Shown here: positions 1-5,142 of the stretch, piece by piece | How the letters are laid out: every line of letters starts with the position of its first letter | Position numbering within the stretch: position 1 is the first letter of the stretch | Program-made: the position numbers and the translations under genes | Notes under the pieces: model-generated | Databases searched by the model: none | Seen by the model: the letters and a program-made list of their open reading frames with translations, nothing else | Told to the model about the DNA's origin: nothing | Source: Campylobacteraceae bacterium | GTDB lineage: Bacteria; Campylobacterota; Campylobacteria; Campylobacterales; Sulfurovaceae | DNA length: 13,349 bases | Reading direction: 5' to 3' | Assembly (NCBI GenBank): GCA_026995985.1 | Contig: JALWNF010000161.1 | Coordinates: forward strand, 1 to 13,349

Positions 1-431
1 TTATGTTCTTCTAAAAGTTCAATCCATCTATAGCGTAGAGTATAATCCTCTTTTTTTATAAAGACAATAAGTTGTCCAGCATTTCTAATAATTTGATGTA
101 GACGCTTTAGAAAGTCACTCTCCATATCAGGCTCTATATCTGCTGTTATGAAAACAAAATCGTACTGTTTTGCTTGAATAAGGTAGGATTTACGCTGTAG
201 GTGGAATACTCTTATTGAAGTAGAACTAGATTTATATTTTTGGCTCATACTCTCTTCTATAGAGTTATCTAGTATATTGAGTTGATAGCCATAGCCTTTT
301 TTATTAGTATACTCATTTAGCAACTCAACAAGTAGATTGTCATGGTCTGTAAAGTGAGCAATATCTAAAGAGGGACTCTCTTTTATAATACTCAACACTC
401 TTTTTAGTTTCTCTTTTTCCAAATTTTTCAT
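1..431 (-). CDS. Hypothetical protein, N-terminal 143 residues (3' end cut by the window)
   Basis: The frame opens with ATG at 431-429 and stays open to the left edge, giving 143 codons and two bases of the next. The protein begins MKNLEKEKLKRVL and shows no signal peptide or membrane segment. The middle contains strand-like hydrophobic stretches (YDFVFITADIE near residues 99-109 and GQLIVFIKKED near 122-132). Together with the DIEPDMESDFLKRLHQIIRNAG segment they look like the later strands and helix of a Rossmann-type fold, as in class I SAM-dependent methyltransferases. No glycine-rich SAM motif is visible in the part present, so the methyltransferase idea is only a guess. There is no Shine-Dalgarno sequence before the ATG (CTAAAATTATCAG). 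A TATACT box about 21 bases upstream implies a very short leader. The coding frame is convincing; the function is not recognised. Confidence 0.7.
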   Translation of the reverse strand, partial: MKNLEKEKLKRVLSIIKESPSLDIAHFTDHDNLLVELLNEYTNKKGYGYQLNILDNSIEESMSQKYKSSSTSIRVFHLQRKSYLIQAKQYDFVFITADIEPDMESDFLKRLHQIIRNAGQLIVFIKKEDYTLRYRWIELLEEH

Positions 432-451
432 CTGATAATTTTAGCAAAAAC

Positions 452-457
452 AGTATA
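452..457 (-). promoter_or_regulatory. Probable -10 box of the 431-1 gene
   Basis: On the minus strand the hexamer TATACT lies 20 bases before the ATG at 431 and follows a pyrimidine-rich stretch. No good -35 is visible, which is normal for the housekeeping promoters of Campylobacterota. Transcription would start about 8-14 bases before the start codon, leaving almost no leader. Confidence 0.4.
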
Positions 458-711
458 AGAGAGACAAGCAATATCTATATAAACTTAAAAAATAATAAAA
501 CAAATTTATATTTTTATAAATTAAAAATATTTTAGAAAAATAGTTAATATTATCTAATTTTATTTACTAACTATAGTGTTTTTTCTTGCTATATTCAACA
601 TATTATATAGTATAAAAATACCATAAATATTTAATTAAACATACTATGTTAAAACTATAAATTAAATTAAAATAATTTAAAAAATTAGTTTATTTATTTT
701 AAAAAACTTGT

Positions 712-717
712 TATACT
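712..717 (+). promoter_or_regulatory. Probable -10 box of the small exported-protein gene
   Basis: TATACT at 712-717, preceded by TTGT and by phased T-rich and A-rich runs, fits the Campylobacterota sigma70 pattern of a -10 without a defined -35. The start site would be near 724, giving a leader of about 50 bases that ends in a strong ribosome binding site. Confidence 0.5.
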
Positions 718-773
718 ATAAATGTTTAACAAATTATTAAAAGGGAAAATAAATCTTAAACTGAGGAGTTAAT

Positions 774-959
774 ATGAGATTTTTATCGATAGTTTTACTA
801 TTGACAATGGTTGTGGCACTAAATGCTGCTAAAATTAAGTGGGATAAAAATGGTAAGCCAATTATTGAAAAGTCAAATAAACCAATTAGAGGTTGTAACC
901 AAGGTGGATTAGAGACACTTGGTAAAGATGCTAATAGAACAAAAGTCCCTTGTAAGTAG
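774..959 (+). CDS. Small exported protein of unknown function, 61 aa
   Basis: A strong ribosome binding site, GAGGAG at 763-768, sits five bases before the ATG. The product begins MRFLSIVLLLTMVVALNA, a typical Sec signal peptide (one positive residue, about 14 hydrophobic residues, an ALNA-A cleavage site near residue 18-19). The mature part would be only about 42 residues. It is basic and polar, rich in Lys, Asn and Gly, with exactly two cysteines, in IRGCNQGG and at the next-to-last residue (VPCK). These could form one disulfide in the periplasm. Codon use matches its neighbours. It has its own promoter and converges on the fumarase beta gene, so it is probably monocistronic. No family is recognised. 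Export is a good inference; any role as toxin, chaperone or envelope peptide is unknown. Confidence 0.65.
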   Translation: MRFLSIVLLLTMVVALNAAKIKWDKNGKPIIEKSNKPIRGCNQGGLETLGKDANRTKVPCK

Positions 960-974
960 TAAGGGTTAAATAGA

Positions 975-1000
975 GAAGTAAAGTCCTAAGACTTTACTTC
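975..1000 (-). terminator. Perfect 11-bp hairpin between convergent genes, overlapping the fumarase beta stop codon
   Basis: GAAGTAAAGTC (975-985) and GACTTTACTTC (990-1000) are perfect complements around the loop CTAA. The last four sense codons of fumarase beta and its TAG stop (988-986) lie in the hairpin. On the minus strand the hairpin is followed by TCTATTTAA, a weak U-rich tail; on the plus strand by ATATTGTT. It probably terminates, or protects the 3' end of, the fumarase transcript, and may act in both directions. Confidence 0.6.
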
Positions 1001-1543
1001 ATATTGTTCACGACCCATTTGGTAGATATCATTACCTTTTGTGTCGTTTACTACTGTTACAGGAAAATCCTCTACTGTAATCTTTCTTACTGCCTCTGGT
1101 CCTAACTCTGGGTATGCAATAACCTCCGCTGAACGAATCTTTTTACCAAGTAAAGCTCCAGCTCCACCTGTTGCACCAAAATAGATACCATCATAAGCCA
1201 CACAAGCGTCTTTTACCTCTTGGCTACGTTTACCCTTACCTATCATACCTTTTGAGCCATGTTTTAGCATTGTAGGTGAATATGAGTCCATTCTATAAGA
1301 TGTTGTAGGCCCAGCACTACCAATAGGGTCACCAGGTTTAGGAGGAGTAGGTCCTACAAAGTAGATTACAGAACCCTCCAAATCAAATGGAAGCTCCTCT
1401 CCTGCCTCTATTAACTCTACCAATCTTTTGTGTGCTGCATCTCTTGCTGTATAGATAGTACCATTTAGAAGTACTGTATCTCCAGCTACAAGCTTTTTTG
1501 TATCTTCAGAAGTTAGTGGGGTTGTTAGTCTATAAGTTGCCAT
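986..1543 (-). CDS. Fumarate hydratase class I, beta subunit (185 aa)
   Basis: This is the C-terminal (beta) half of the two-subunit, oxygen-sensitive [4Fe-4S] fumarase that interconverts fumarate and malate. Family hallmarks are visible: RDAAHKR at 34-40, the signature GPTPPKPGDPIGSAGPTTS from residue 64 running into YRMD at 83-86, and GMIGKGK at 99-105. By comparison with the Leishmania class I fumarase (recalled, not aligned here), Thr80 and Arg84 match the catalytic Thr and a substrate-binding Arg. The length is normal for a separate beta subunit. The ATG is preceded by AAGGAG at 1554-1549, which overlaps the TAA stop of the alpha gene (TAAGGAG), so translation of the two subunits is probably coupled. 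The family also includes L-tartrate dehydratase (TtdB). Fumarase is preferred because of the neighbouring malate dehydrogenases. Confidence 0.93.
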   Translation of the reverse strand: MATYRLTTPLTSEDTKKLVAGDTVLLNGTIYTARDAAHKRLVELIEAGEELPFDLEGSVIYFVGPTPPKPGDPIGSAGPTTSYRMDSYSPTMLKHGSKGMIGKGKRSQEVKDACVAYDGIYFGATGGAGALLGKKIRSAEVIAYPELGPEAVRKITVEDFPVTVVNDTKGNDIYQMGREQYEVKS

Positions 1544-1552
1544 CTATTCTCC

Positions 1553-2404
1553 TTATATTGTAATATGTGTATGTCTTGATGAGTGACACTGAACATTAAC
1601 TGAAACAGGTAGTGAAGCGATATGACATGGGTTAGACTCAATGTGAACAGCTAGAGCTGTTTTAGTTCCACCCATACCCATAGCTCCAATTCCAAGATTG
1701 TTAATCTCTGTAAGTATACGCTCCTCTAGTTCTGCTAATTCAGGGTCAGGGTTGGTTGTATCTAAATCTCTAAATAGAGCATGTTTTGAGCTAATAACAG
1801 CCTTTTCAAATGTTCCACCAATTCCAACACCAACTGTAATTGGAGGACAAGGGTTTCCTCCTGCATCTGAGATAACCTCTTTTACATACTCTACAATTCC
1901 ATCTTTTCCAGCAGCAGGTGGGAGTACTTTTGCACGAGATACATTCTCTGAACCACCACCTTTAGCAGCATACTCAATCTCTATCTTGTCACCCTCTACA
2001 ATATCAAAGTGAATAATAGCAGGTAGATTATACCCTACAGTATCTTTTAGATTTAGACGGCTAAATGGCTCACAAGTAGAGGCTCTTAGGTAACCCTCTT
2101 TGTAGCCCTCTTCTGTCCCTTTATTGATAGCATCTTTTAAGAGACCACCCTTTATACGGACATTGTCGCCAACTTTTACAAAAAATACAGCTAATCCTGT
2201 ATCTTGACAGAGTGGACGCTTCTCCTCTTTTGCAATATTTGCATTTTCAAGTATTTGGCGAATTACCTCTTTACTTACAGGGGACTTCTCCTCCTCCATA
2301 GCCTTTTGTAAGGCATCATACGTATCTTGTGGAAGGTCTGTACCACAGTGTAGAATCATGTTCTTTACAGCTTTGACAATATCGTCAAATTCAATTTCTC
2401 TCAT
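1553..2404 (-). CDS. Fumarate hydratase class I, alpha subunit (283 aa)
   Basis: This is the N-terminal (alpha) half of the iron-sulfur fumarase, which carries the [4Fe-4S] cluster. Three cysteines fit the known ligands by context and spacing: Cys66 in RPLCQDTG, Cys186 in GGNPCPPIT and Cys273 in VNVQCHSSRH. Asp68, two residues after the first ligand, matches the catalytic Asp of the Leishmania enzyme (recalled). The glycine-rich AAKGGGSEN (146-154) and IGAMGMGGTKTA (239-250) segments are also typical. The frame is open up to an ATG at 2449, but the start at 2404 is chosen. It has AGGAG at 2414-2410 with a five-base spacer, and residue 2 onward (REIEFDDIVKAVKNM) begins where the family begins. 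The longer start has no such site. The protein pairs with the beta subunit, nine bases downstream. Confidence 0.93.
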   Translation of the reverse strand: MREIEFDDIVKAVKNMILHCGTDLPQDTYDALQKAMEEEKSPVSKEVIRQILENANIAKEEKRPLCQDTGLAVFFVKVGDNVRIKGGLLKDAINKGTEEGYKEGYLRASTCEPFSRLNLKDTVGYNLPAIIHFDIVEGDKIEIEYAAKGGGSENVSRAKVLPPAAGKDGIVEYVKEVISDAGGNPCPPITVGVGIGGTFEKAVISSKHALFRDLDTTNPDPELAELEERILTEINNLGIGAMGMGGTKTALAVHIESNPCHIASLPVSVNVQCHSSRHTHITI

Positions 2405-2432
2405 AACTTCTCCTATATAGAATAATGAACTC

Positions 2433-2438
2433 ATTGTA
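2433..2438 (-). promoter_or_regulatory. Possible -10 box for the fumarase genes
   Basis: The minus strand reads TACAAT here, 28 bases before the chosen fumarase alpha start, inside an AT-rich stretch with no clear -35. It would allow the fumarase pair to be transcribed separately from the malate dehydrogenase genes. It is a single weak box and could be chance. Confidence 0.3.
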
Positions 2439-2517
2439 CTCTTTAGCATGTTAATAAGAAGTAAATAGATTATGGTAGTTTAAAAGCTTTATTATGAATG
2501 GGTAGGGAGGTAATAGG

Positions 2518-2612
2518 GTAGGGTGCGTTTTCCAACGTATCGTTTTTATAACATTTCTTTATTTTTTATAAATCCCACATTTTATTTTAACAGTGCGTTA
2601 GGAAACGCACCC
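2518..2612. repeat. REP-like inverted pair of short hairpins
   Basis: GGGTGCGTTTTCCAACG (2521-2537) and CGTTAGGAAACGCACCC (2596-2612) are inverted copies matching at 15 of 17 positions, around a 58-bp AT-rich spacer. Each arm also folds by itself. The right arm is GTGCGTT-AGGA-AACGCAC, seven perfect pairs with a four-base loop. The left arm folds the same way with two G-T pairs. A GTAG tetranucleotide (2518-2521) abuts the left hairpin, as in REP elements mobilised by RAYT (TnpA-REP) proteins. Hairpins with a GGGTGCGTT/AACGCACCC core are scattered through many bacterial genomes (recalled). No transposase is nearby, so this would be a non-autonomous copy. It lies just after malate dehydrogenase B, so its folded RNA could also end or stabilise that transcript. 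Confidence 0.6.
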
Positions 2613-2625
2613 TTGTATAATACAA
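2613..2625. repeat. 13-bp palindrome TTGTATAATACAA
   Basis: TTGTAT-A-ATACAA is a perfect palindrome around one central base. It directly abuts the right arm of the REP-like element and lies four bases beyond the malate dehydrogenase B stop codon. It may be the outer edge of the repeat element or a protein site. It is AT-rich and short, so chance is possible. Confidence 0.35.
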
Positions 2626-2629
2626 ATAT

Positions 2630-3574
2630 TTATTTAAAAAAACCATTCTCTTCAAGAATATCAATACCCTCACGAATACTCTCAACAGAGGCTTTGAACT
2701 TCTCTCTAGTCTTTGTATTGAGTGTCATCTGAATAATCTGTTCAACTCCATTTTGACCAAGTATAACAGGAACACCAACAGTTACATCTTTGTAGCCATA
2801 CTCTCCATTTAGCATAACAGAAGATGAGACAATAATTTTACTGTCATTTAAAATTGCTTCAACCATATGAGCAATAGCTCTAGCAGGTCCATAGTAGCCA
2901 GAGGTTCCTAAGTGGCTAACAATCTCAGCTCCACCATTTTTAGTACGCTCTATAATCTCTACAAACTCCTCATCTGTTAGTAGGTCAGTTGTTGGAACAT
3001 CACCAACTTGTACTTTTTGAGGCAGAGGAATCATATTTTGACCATGGTCACCAATTACTAGTGCACCTGTCTGTCCTGCACCATAGCCTAGTTTTTGGTA
3101 GATTTGGTAAGCCATACGAGAGCCATCTAAGGCTCCTGATAGCCCCATAATTCTGTTAGGCCTCCAGCCTGTCATTTTGTGAATTACATATGTCATGACA
3201 TCTAAAGGGTTAGATACACAGATAATAATGGCATTTGGTGAGTAGGTTATAATATCTGCCACTACTGATTTTATAATTTTTGCATTAATTAGAAGTAAAT
3301 CTTCACGAGTCATGTCTCCTTTTCTTGGAACACCGGCTGTTATAATGACAATATCACAATTTTCTACATCAGCAGGAGTTTTTGCTGCTCTAACAATAGT
3401 TGGACGTGGGGAATAGTGGGTAGACTGTCCTATATCAATAGCTTTTCCTTTAGCAACACCCTCTACTATATCAAAAAGAATTATCTCTTTACATATCCCC
3501 ATCATACTTAGACTATATGCAGTAGTTGCTCCAACAGCACCAGCACCAATAATTCCTACTCTCCTATTAATCAT
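2630..3574 (-). CDS. mdh: Malate dehydrogenase, copy B, NAD-type (314 aa)
   Basis: This is an LDH-like malate dehydrogenase interconverting oxaloacetate and malate. The Rossmann motif GAGAVG is at 10-15. Asp35 ends the second strand (IILFD), the usual mark of NAD(H) preference. Arg84 in the loop PRKGDMTR selects malate rather than lactate, with Arg90 as the substrate-side Arg. Asp150 and Arg153 (LDGSR) and His177 form the catalytic set. Two deviations are seen: the loop reads RKGDM instead of the common RKPGM, and the motif after His177 is HGQN rather than the usual HGD. AAGGA at 3586-3582 is seven bases from the ATG. The gene follows a paralogue by 108 bp and precedes fumarase alpha by 225 bp, so it may belong to one transcript with them. 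The fold assignment is firm; the kinetic role of this copy is inferred. Confidence 0.93.
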   Translation of the reverse strand: MINRRVGIIGAGAVGATTAYSLSMMGICKEIILFDIVEGVAKGKAIDIGQSTHYSPRPTIVRAAKTPADVENCDIVIITAGVPRKGDMTREDLLLINAKIIKSVVADIITYSPNAIIICVSNPLDVMTYVIHKMTGWRPNRIMGLSGALDGSRMAYQIYQKLGYGAGQTGALVIGDHGQNMIPLPQKVQVGDVPTTDLLTDEEFVEIIERTKNGGAEIVSHLGTSGYYGPARAIAHMVEAILNDSKIIVSSSVMLNGEYGYKDVTVGVPVILGQNGVEQIIQMTLNTKTREKFKASVESIREGIDILEENGFFK

Positions 3575-3662
3575 ATATTTTTCCTTATTAATATTTTAGA
3601 ACTAAATACAATATTTAATAACATCTATAAAATCTTACCATTAAAAAAGTTATATAACCTTT

Positions 3663-3689
3663 AAAGTAGCCTAATTTTTAGACTACTTT
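3663..3689 (-). terminator. Hairpin overlapping the malate dehydrogenase A stop codon
   Basis: AAAGTAGCCTAA (3663-3674) pairs with TTAGACTACTTT (3678-3689), eleven pairs with one C-A mismatch, around a three-base loop. The TAG stop of malate dehydrogenase A (3685-3683) lies inside the stem. On the minus strand no long U-run follows, so it may be a weak terminator, an RNA-stability element or a processing site between the two malate dehydrogenase genes. Confidence 0.45.
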
Positions 3690-4648
3690 TTCTCTAAGTC
3701 ATCGAAAAACTTTAACTCATAAAGTTTATCGATCATCTCTTTTACTGCTTCTACAGAGGCTTTAAACCTTCGTACTTGTAGATTTTTAAGAGTCATCTCA
3801 ATAACCTCTTTTACACCATCTGCACCAATCATAACAGGAACGCCAGAGACAACATCGGAGTAACCATATTCATTTTTTAGTAAAATGGCACAAGAGTGAA
3901 TTTGATTTGTATTTTTTAAGATAGCATCTACCATTATAGTAGTAGATTTTGCAGGAGCATAGTAGGCAGAACCATTACCCAAAAGGTTGACAATCTCCGC
4001 TCCACCATTTCTTGTCTTTTTTACAATCTCTCCAATCTCTTCAGAGTCAAGTAGGTCATCAATTGGTACACCTGCAACTGTTGTAAATCTAGGAAGAGGT
4101 ACCATTGTATCTCCATGCCCACCCATAACTGTAGCACGAATTTGACCAGCTCCATATCCAAGCTTCTCATAGATAAAATGAGCCATTCTTGCTGCATCTA
4201 ATATACCTGCCATACCAAGAACTTTTTCCCTTGGAAAGCCTGTATATTTAAGTGCTACATAGGTCATAACATCAAGTGGGTTAGAGACAACAATAACAAT
4301 AGAGTTTGGAGCATACTCTTTAATCTCTTTTGCATACATTTTAACAATATCTGCATTCATTAAGAGTAAATCATCACGGCTCATTCCAGGTGTTCTAGGA
4401 GCTCCTGCTGTTATAACAACAACATCAGAGTCTCTCATATCTTCTGGCCCTTTAGCTGCTCTAACAATAGTATGTTGTCTAGCTGCATTAGCGGCTTGAG
4501 ACATATCAAGAGCTTTACCTTTTGCTACATCATAGTTTCTTCCTCTAAGTACTACATCATGACAAGTTCCATTCATTGCTAAAATAAATGCTACAGTTGA
4601 GCCAAAATTTCCAGTTCCAATAACAGTTACTTTTTTACCTTTTGCCAT
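3683..4648 (-). CDS. mdh: Malate dehydrogenase, copy A, predicted NADP-type (321 aa)
   Basis: This is a second LDH-like malate dehydrogenase, clearly paralogous to the next gene and collinear with it residue by residue. It has GTGNFG at 11-16, Arg85 in PRTPGMSR (malate selectivity) and Arg91. The catalytic set is Asp150, Arg153 and His177 (GGHGDTMVP), so it should be active. At the end of the second strand it reads LRGRNYD. Gly36-Arg37 stands where copy B has Asp35-Ile36. Loss of the acidic residue and gain of Arg is the classic change from NAD to NADP use, as in engineered Thermus malate dehydrogenase and plant chloroplast enzymes (recalled), so NADP(H) is the predicted coenzyme. AAGGA at 4658-4654, five bases from the ATG, sets the start. 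The enzyme lies after a 576-bp gap containing hairpins and a possible promoter. Alternative: a dehydrogenase with mixed coenzyme use. Confidence 0.9.
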   Translation of the reverse strand: MAKGKKVTVIGTGNFGSTVAFILAMNGTCHDVVLRGRNYDVAKGKALDMSQAANAARQHTIVRAAKGPEDMRDSDVVVITAGAPRTPGMSRDDLLLMNADIVKMYAKEIKEYAPNSIVIVVSNPLDVMTYVALKYTGFPREKVLGMAGILDAARMAHFIYEKLGYGAGQIRATVMGGHGDTMVPLPRFTTVAGVPIDDLLDSEEIGEIVKKTRNGGAEIVNLLGNGSAYYAPAKSTTIMVDAILKNTNQIHSCAILLKNEYGYSDVVSGVPVMIGADGVKEVIEMTLKNLQVRRFKASVEAVKEMIDKLYELKFFDDLEKK

Positions 4649-4684
4649 TTTAATCCTTATATTTAAAATTGCTTGTTCTCTAAT

Positions 4685-4724
4685 TAATCTAAGTTAGGGG
4701 ATATACCTCTTTAAACTTAGATTA
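4685..4724 (-). promoter_or_regulatory. Long hairpin 37 bases before malate dehydrogenase A
   Basis: TAATCTAAGTT (4685-4695) and AACTTAGATTA (4714-4724) are perfect 11-base complements. Inside them AGGGG (4696-4700) pairs with CCTCT (4706-4710), with one G-T pair, around the loop ATATA; three unpaired bases, TTA, form a bulge. No U-run follows on the minus strand, so it does not look like an intrinsic terminator. It could be a leader structure or a dyad operator between the putative promoter at 4828-4823 and the start codon. Confidence 0.45.
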
Positions 4725-4747
4725 CTTTTCCAAAAGAGAGCTTGACA

Positions 4748-4774
4748 ATGTATATAAAAAATAGTCATATACAT
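4748..4774. repeat. Short inverted repeat ATGTATAT / ATATACAT
   Basis: Two perfect 8-base complements (4748-4755 and 4767-4774) are separated by 11 bases. They lie between the putative promoter at 4828-4823 and the larger hairpin at 4685-4724. It is AT-rich, so the RNA stem would be weak. It could equally be a dyad protein site. Confidence 0.3.
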
Positions 4775-4822
4775 GAGCAAACACAGTTTGGGAAATAAAA
4801 AGATTTAACAAGCTTATAATCC

Positions 4823-4828
4823 ATTATA
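4823..4828 (-). promoter_or_regulatory. Probable -10 box for malate dehydrogenase A
   Basis: The minus strand reads GATATAATGG, a perfect TATAAT, about 175 bases before the start codon at 4648, with T-rich DNA upstream (CATTTTTGTTAC). It is the best-matching box on this strand close to the gene. The resulting leader of about 165 bases would include both inverted repeats at 4748-4774 and 4685-4724. Confidence 0.4.
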
Positions 4829-4905
4829 TCAGGGAAGTGTAACAAAAATGAAACATTAAGTTAATTATAGATTATATTTCTCTATTATGTGATAAGGAGA
4901 AACAC

Positions 4906-4925
4906 TATTTCTAATAATAGAAATA
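4906..4925. repeat. Stem-loop TATTTCTA-ATAA-TAGAAATA
   Basis: There are eight perfect pairs (4906-4913 with 4918-4925) around a four-base loop. An all-A/T inverted stretch lies next to it (4927-4951, A-rich then T-rich). On the minus strand the A/T stretch precedes this hairpin. Together they might end a short transcript from the TATAAT box at 5121-5116, but both stems are weak. Confidence 0.35.
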
Positions 4926-5092
4926 TAAAATAAAAAAAACTATTTTTATTTGTGATACCTTTAGTTACATAATTAATATTTTATATTAATAAATAAATTT
5001 TATATCTCTCTATTTAAAATTTAAAGCCTAATATTAAGGGATTTTATCATAAATTATTTAGTTATAGACTTTTTAATGATTATAAAATATAG

Positions 5093-5130
5093 TATGTCAC
5101 CTTATGTCACAAACTATTATAATTGACATA
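5093..5130. promoter_or_regulatory. Three TATGTCA half-sites around a TATAAT box (putative operator)
   Basis: TATGTCAC occurs twice in direct orientation, at 5093-5100 and 5103-5110, exactly 10 bp apart and so on the same face of the helix. The inverted form TGACATA lies at 5124-5130, again close to whole helical turns away. On the minus strand a perfect TATAAT at 5121-5116 sits between the inverted copy and the direct pair. A regulator dimer or oligomer bound here would cover both the -10 and the start site. No known regulator with this exact site is recognised. Confidence 0.5.
5116..5121 (-). promoter_or_regulatory. Putative -10 box beside the poly-G tract
   Basis: The minus strand reads TATAAT, preceded by GTCAAT and, 11 bases upstream, by the G10 run. 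It points toward malate dehydrogenase A, but the distance to that start is about 470 bases and no protein frame lies in between. It may drive a non-coding RNA or a very long leader. Confidence 0.35.
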
Positions 5131-5132
5131 CT

Positions 5133-5142
5133 CCCCCCCCCC
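5133..5142. repeat. Homopolymer of ten C (ten G on the minus strand)
   Basis: Ten consecutive C occur in DNA that is otherwise about two-thirds or more A+T. In Campylobacter and Helicobacter, G/C homopolymers of this length are hot spots for slipped-strand mispairing and cause phase variation (established). Here the tract is not inside a visible open frame. It occupies the spacer/-35 zone of the putative minus-strand promoter at 5121-5116. Confidence 0.9.

Larger units (their letters stand above)
432..773. other. Divergent AT-rich intergenic region, 342 bp
   Basis: This stretch is almost entirely A and T and carries many stop codons in all frames; no gene is visible. It holds the promoter of the leftward gene near its left end and the promoter of the small rightward gene near its right end. 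Between them are runs of A and T alternating roughly every helical turn, as is usual upstream of Campylobacterota promoters. A spaced inverted pair ATAGTAT (607-613) / ATACTAT (641-647) is present but short, and in such AT-rich DNA it may be chance. Confidence 0.6.

Noticed and set aside
1698..2012. Open frame of about 100 codons on the plus strand inside fumarase alpha
   Set aside because: It is antisense to a gene with firm catalytic motifs, has low-complexity Ser/Pro-rich translation and no ribosome binding site.
2405..2449. Longer fumarase alpha start (ATG at 2449)
   Set aside because: The extra 15 residues have no family counterpart, and the ATG at 2404 has an ideal AGGAG site.
2523..2732. 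Plus-strand frame across the REP-like repeat and the malate dehydrogenase B end
   Set aside because: It starts within the repeat and runs antisense into malate dehydrogenase B; the product looks like AT-rich noise.
4742..4770. TTGACA (4742-4747) with a TCATAT 17 bases on, as a plus-strand promoter
   Set aside because: The -10 is poor and no plus-strand gene follows before 8213. Part of it belongs to the ATGTATAT inverted repeat.
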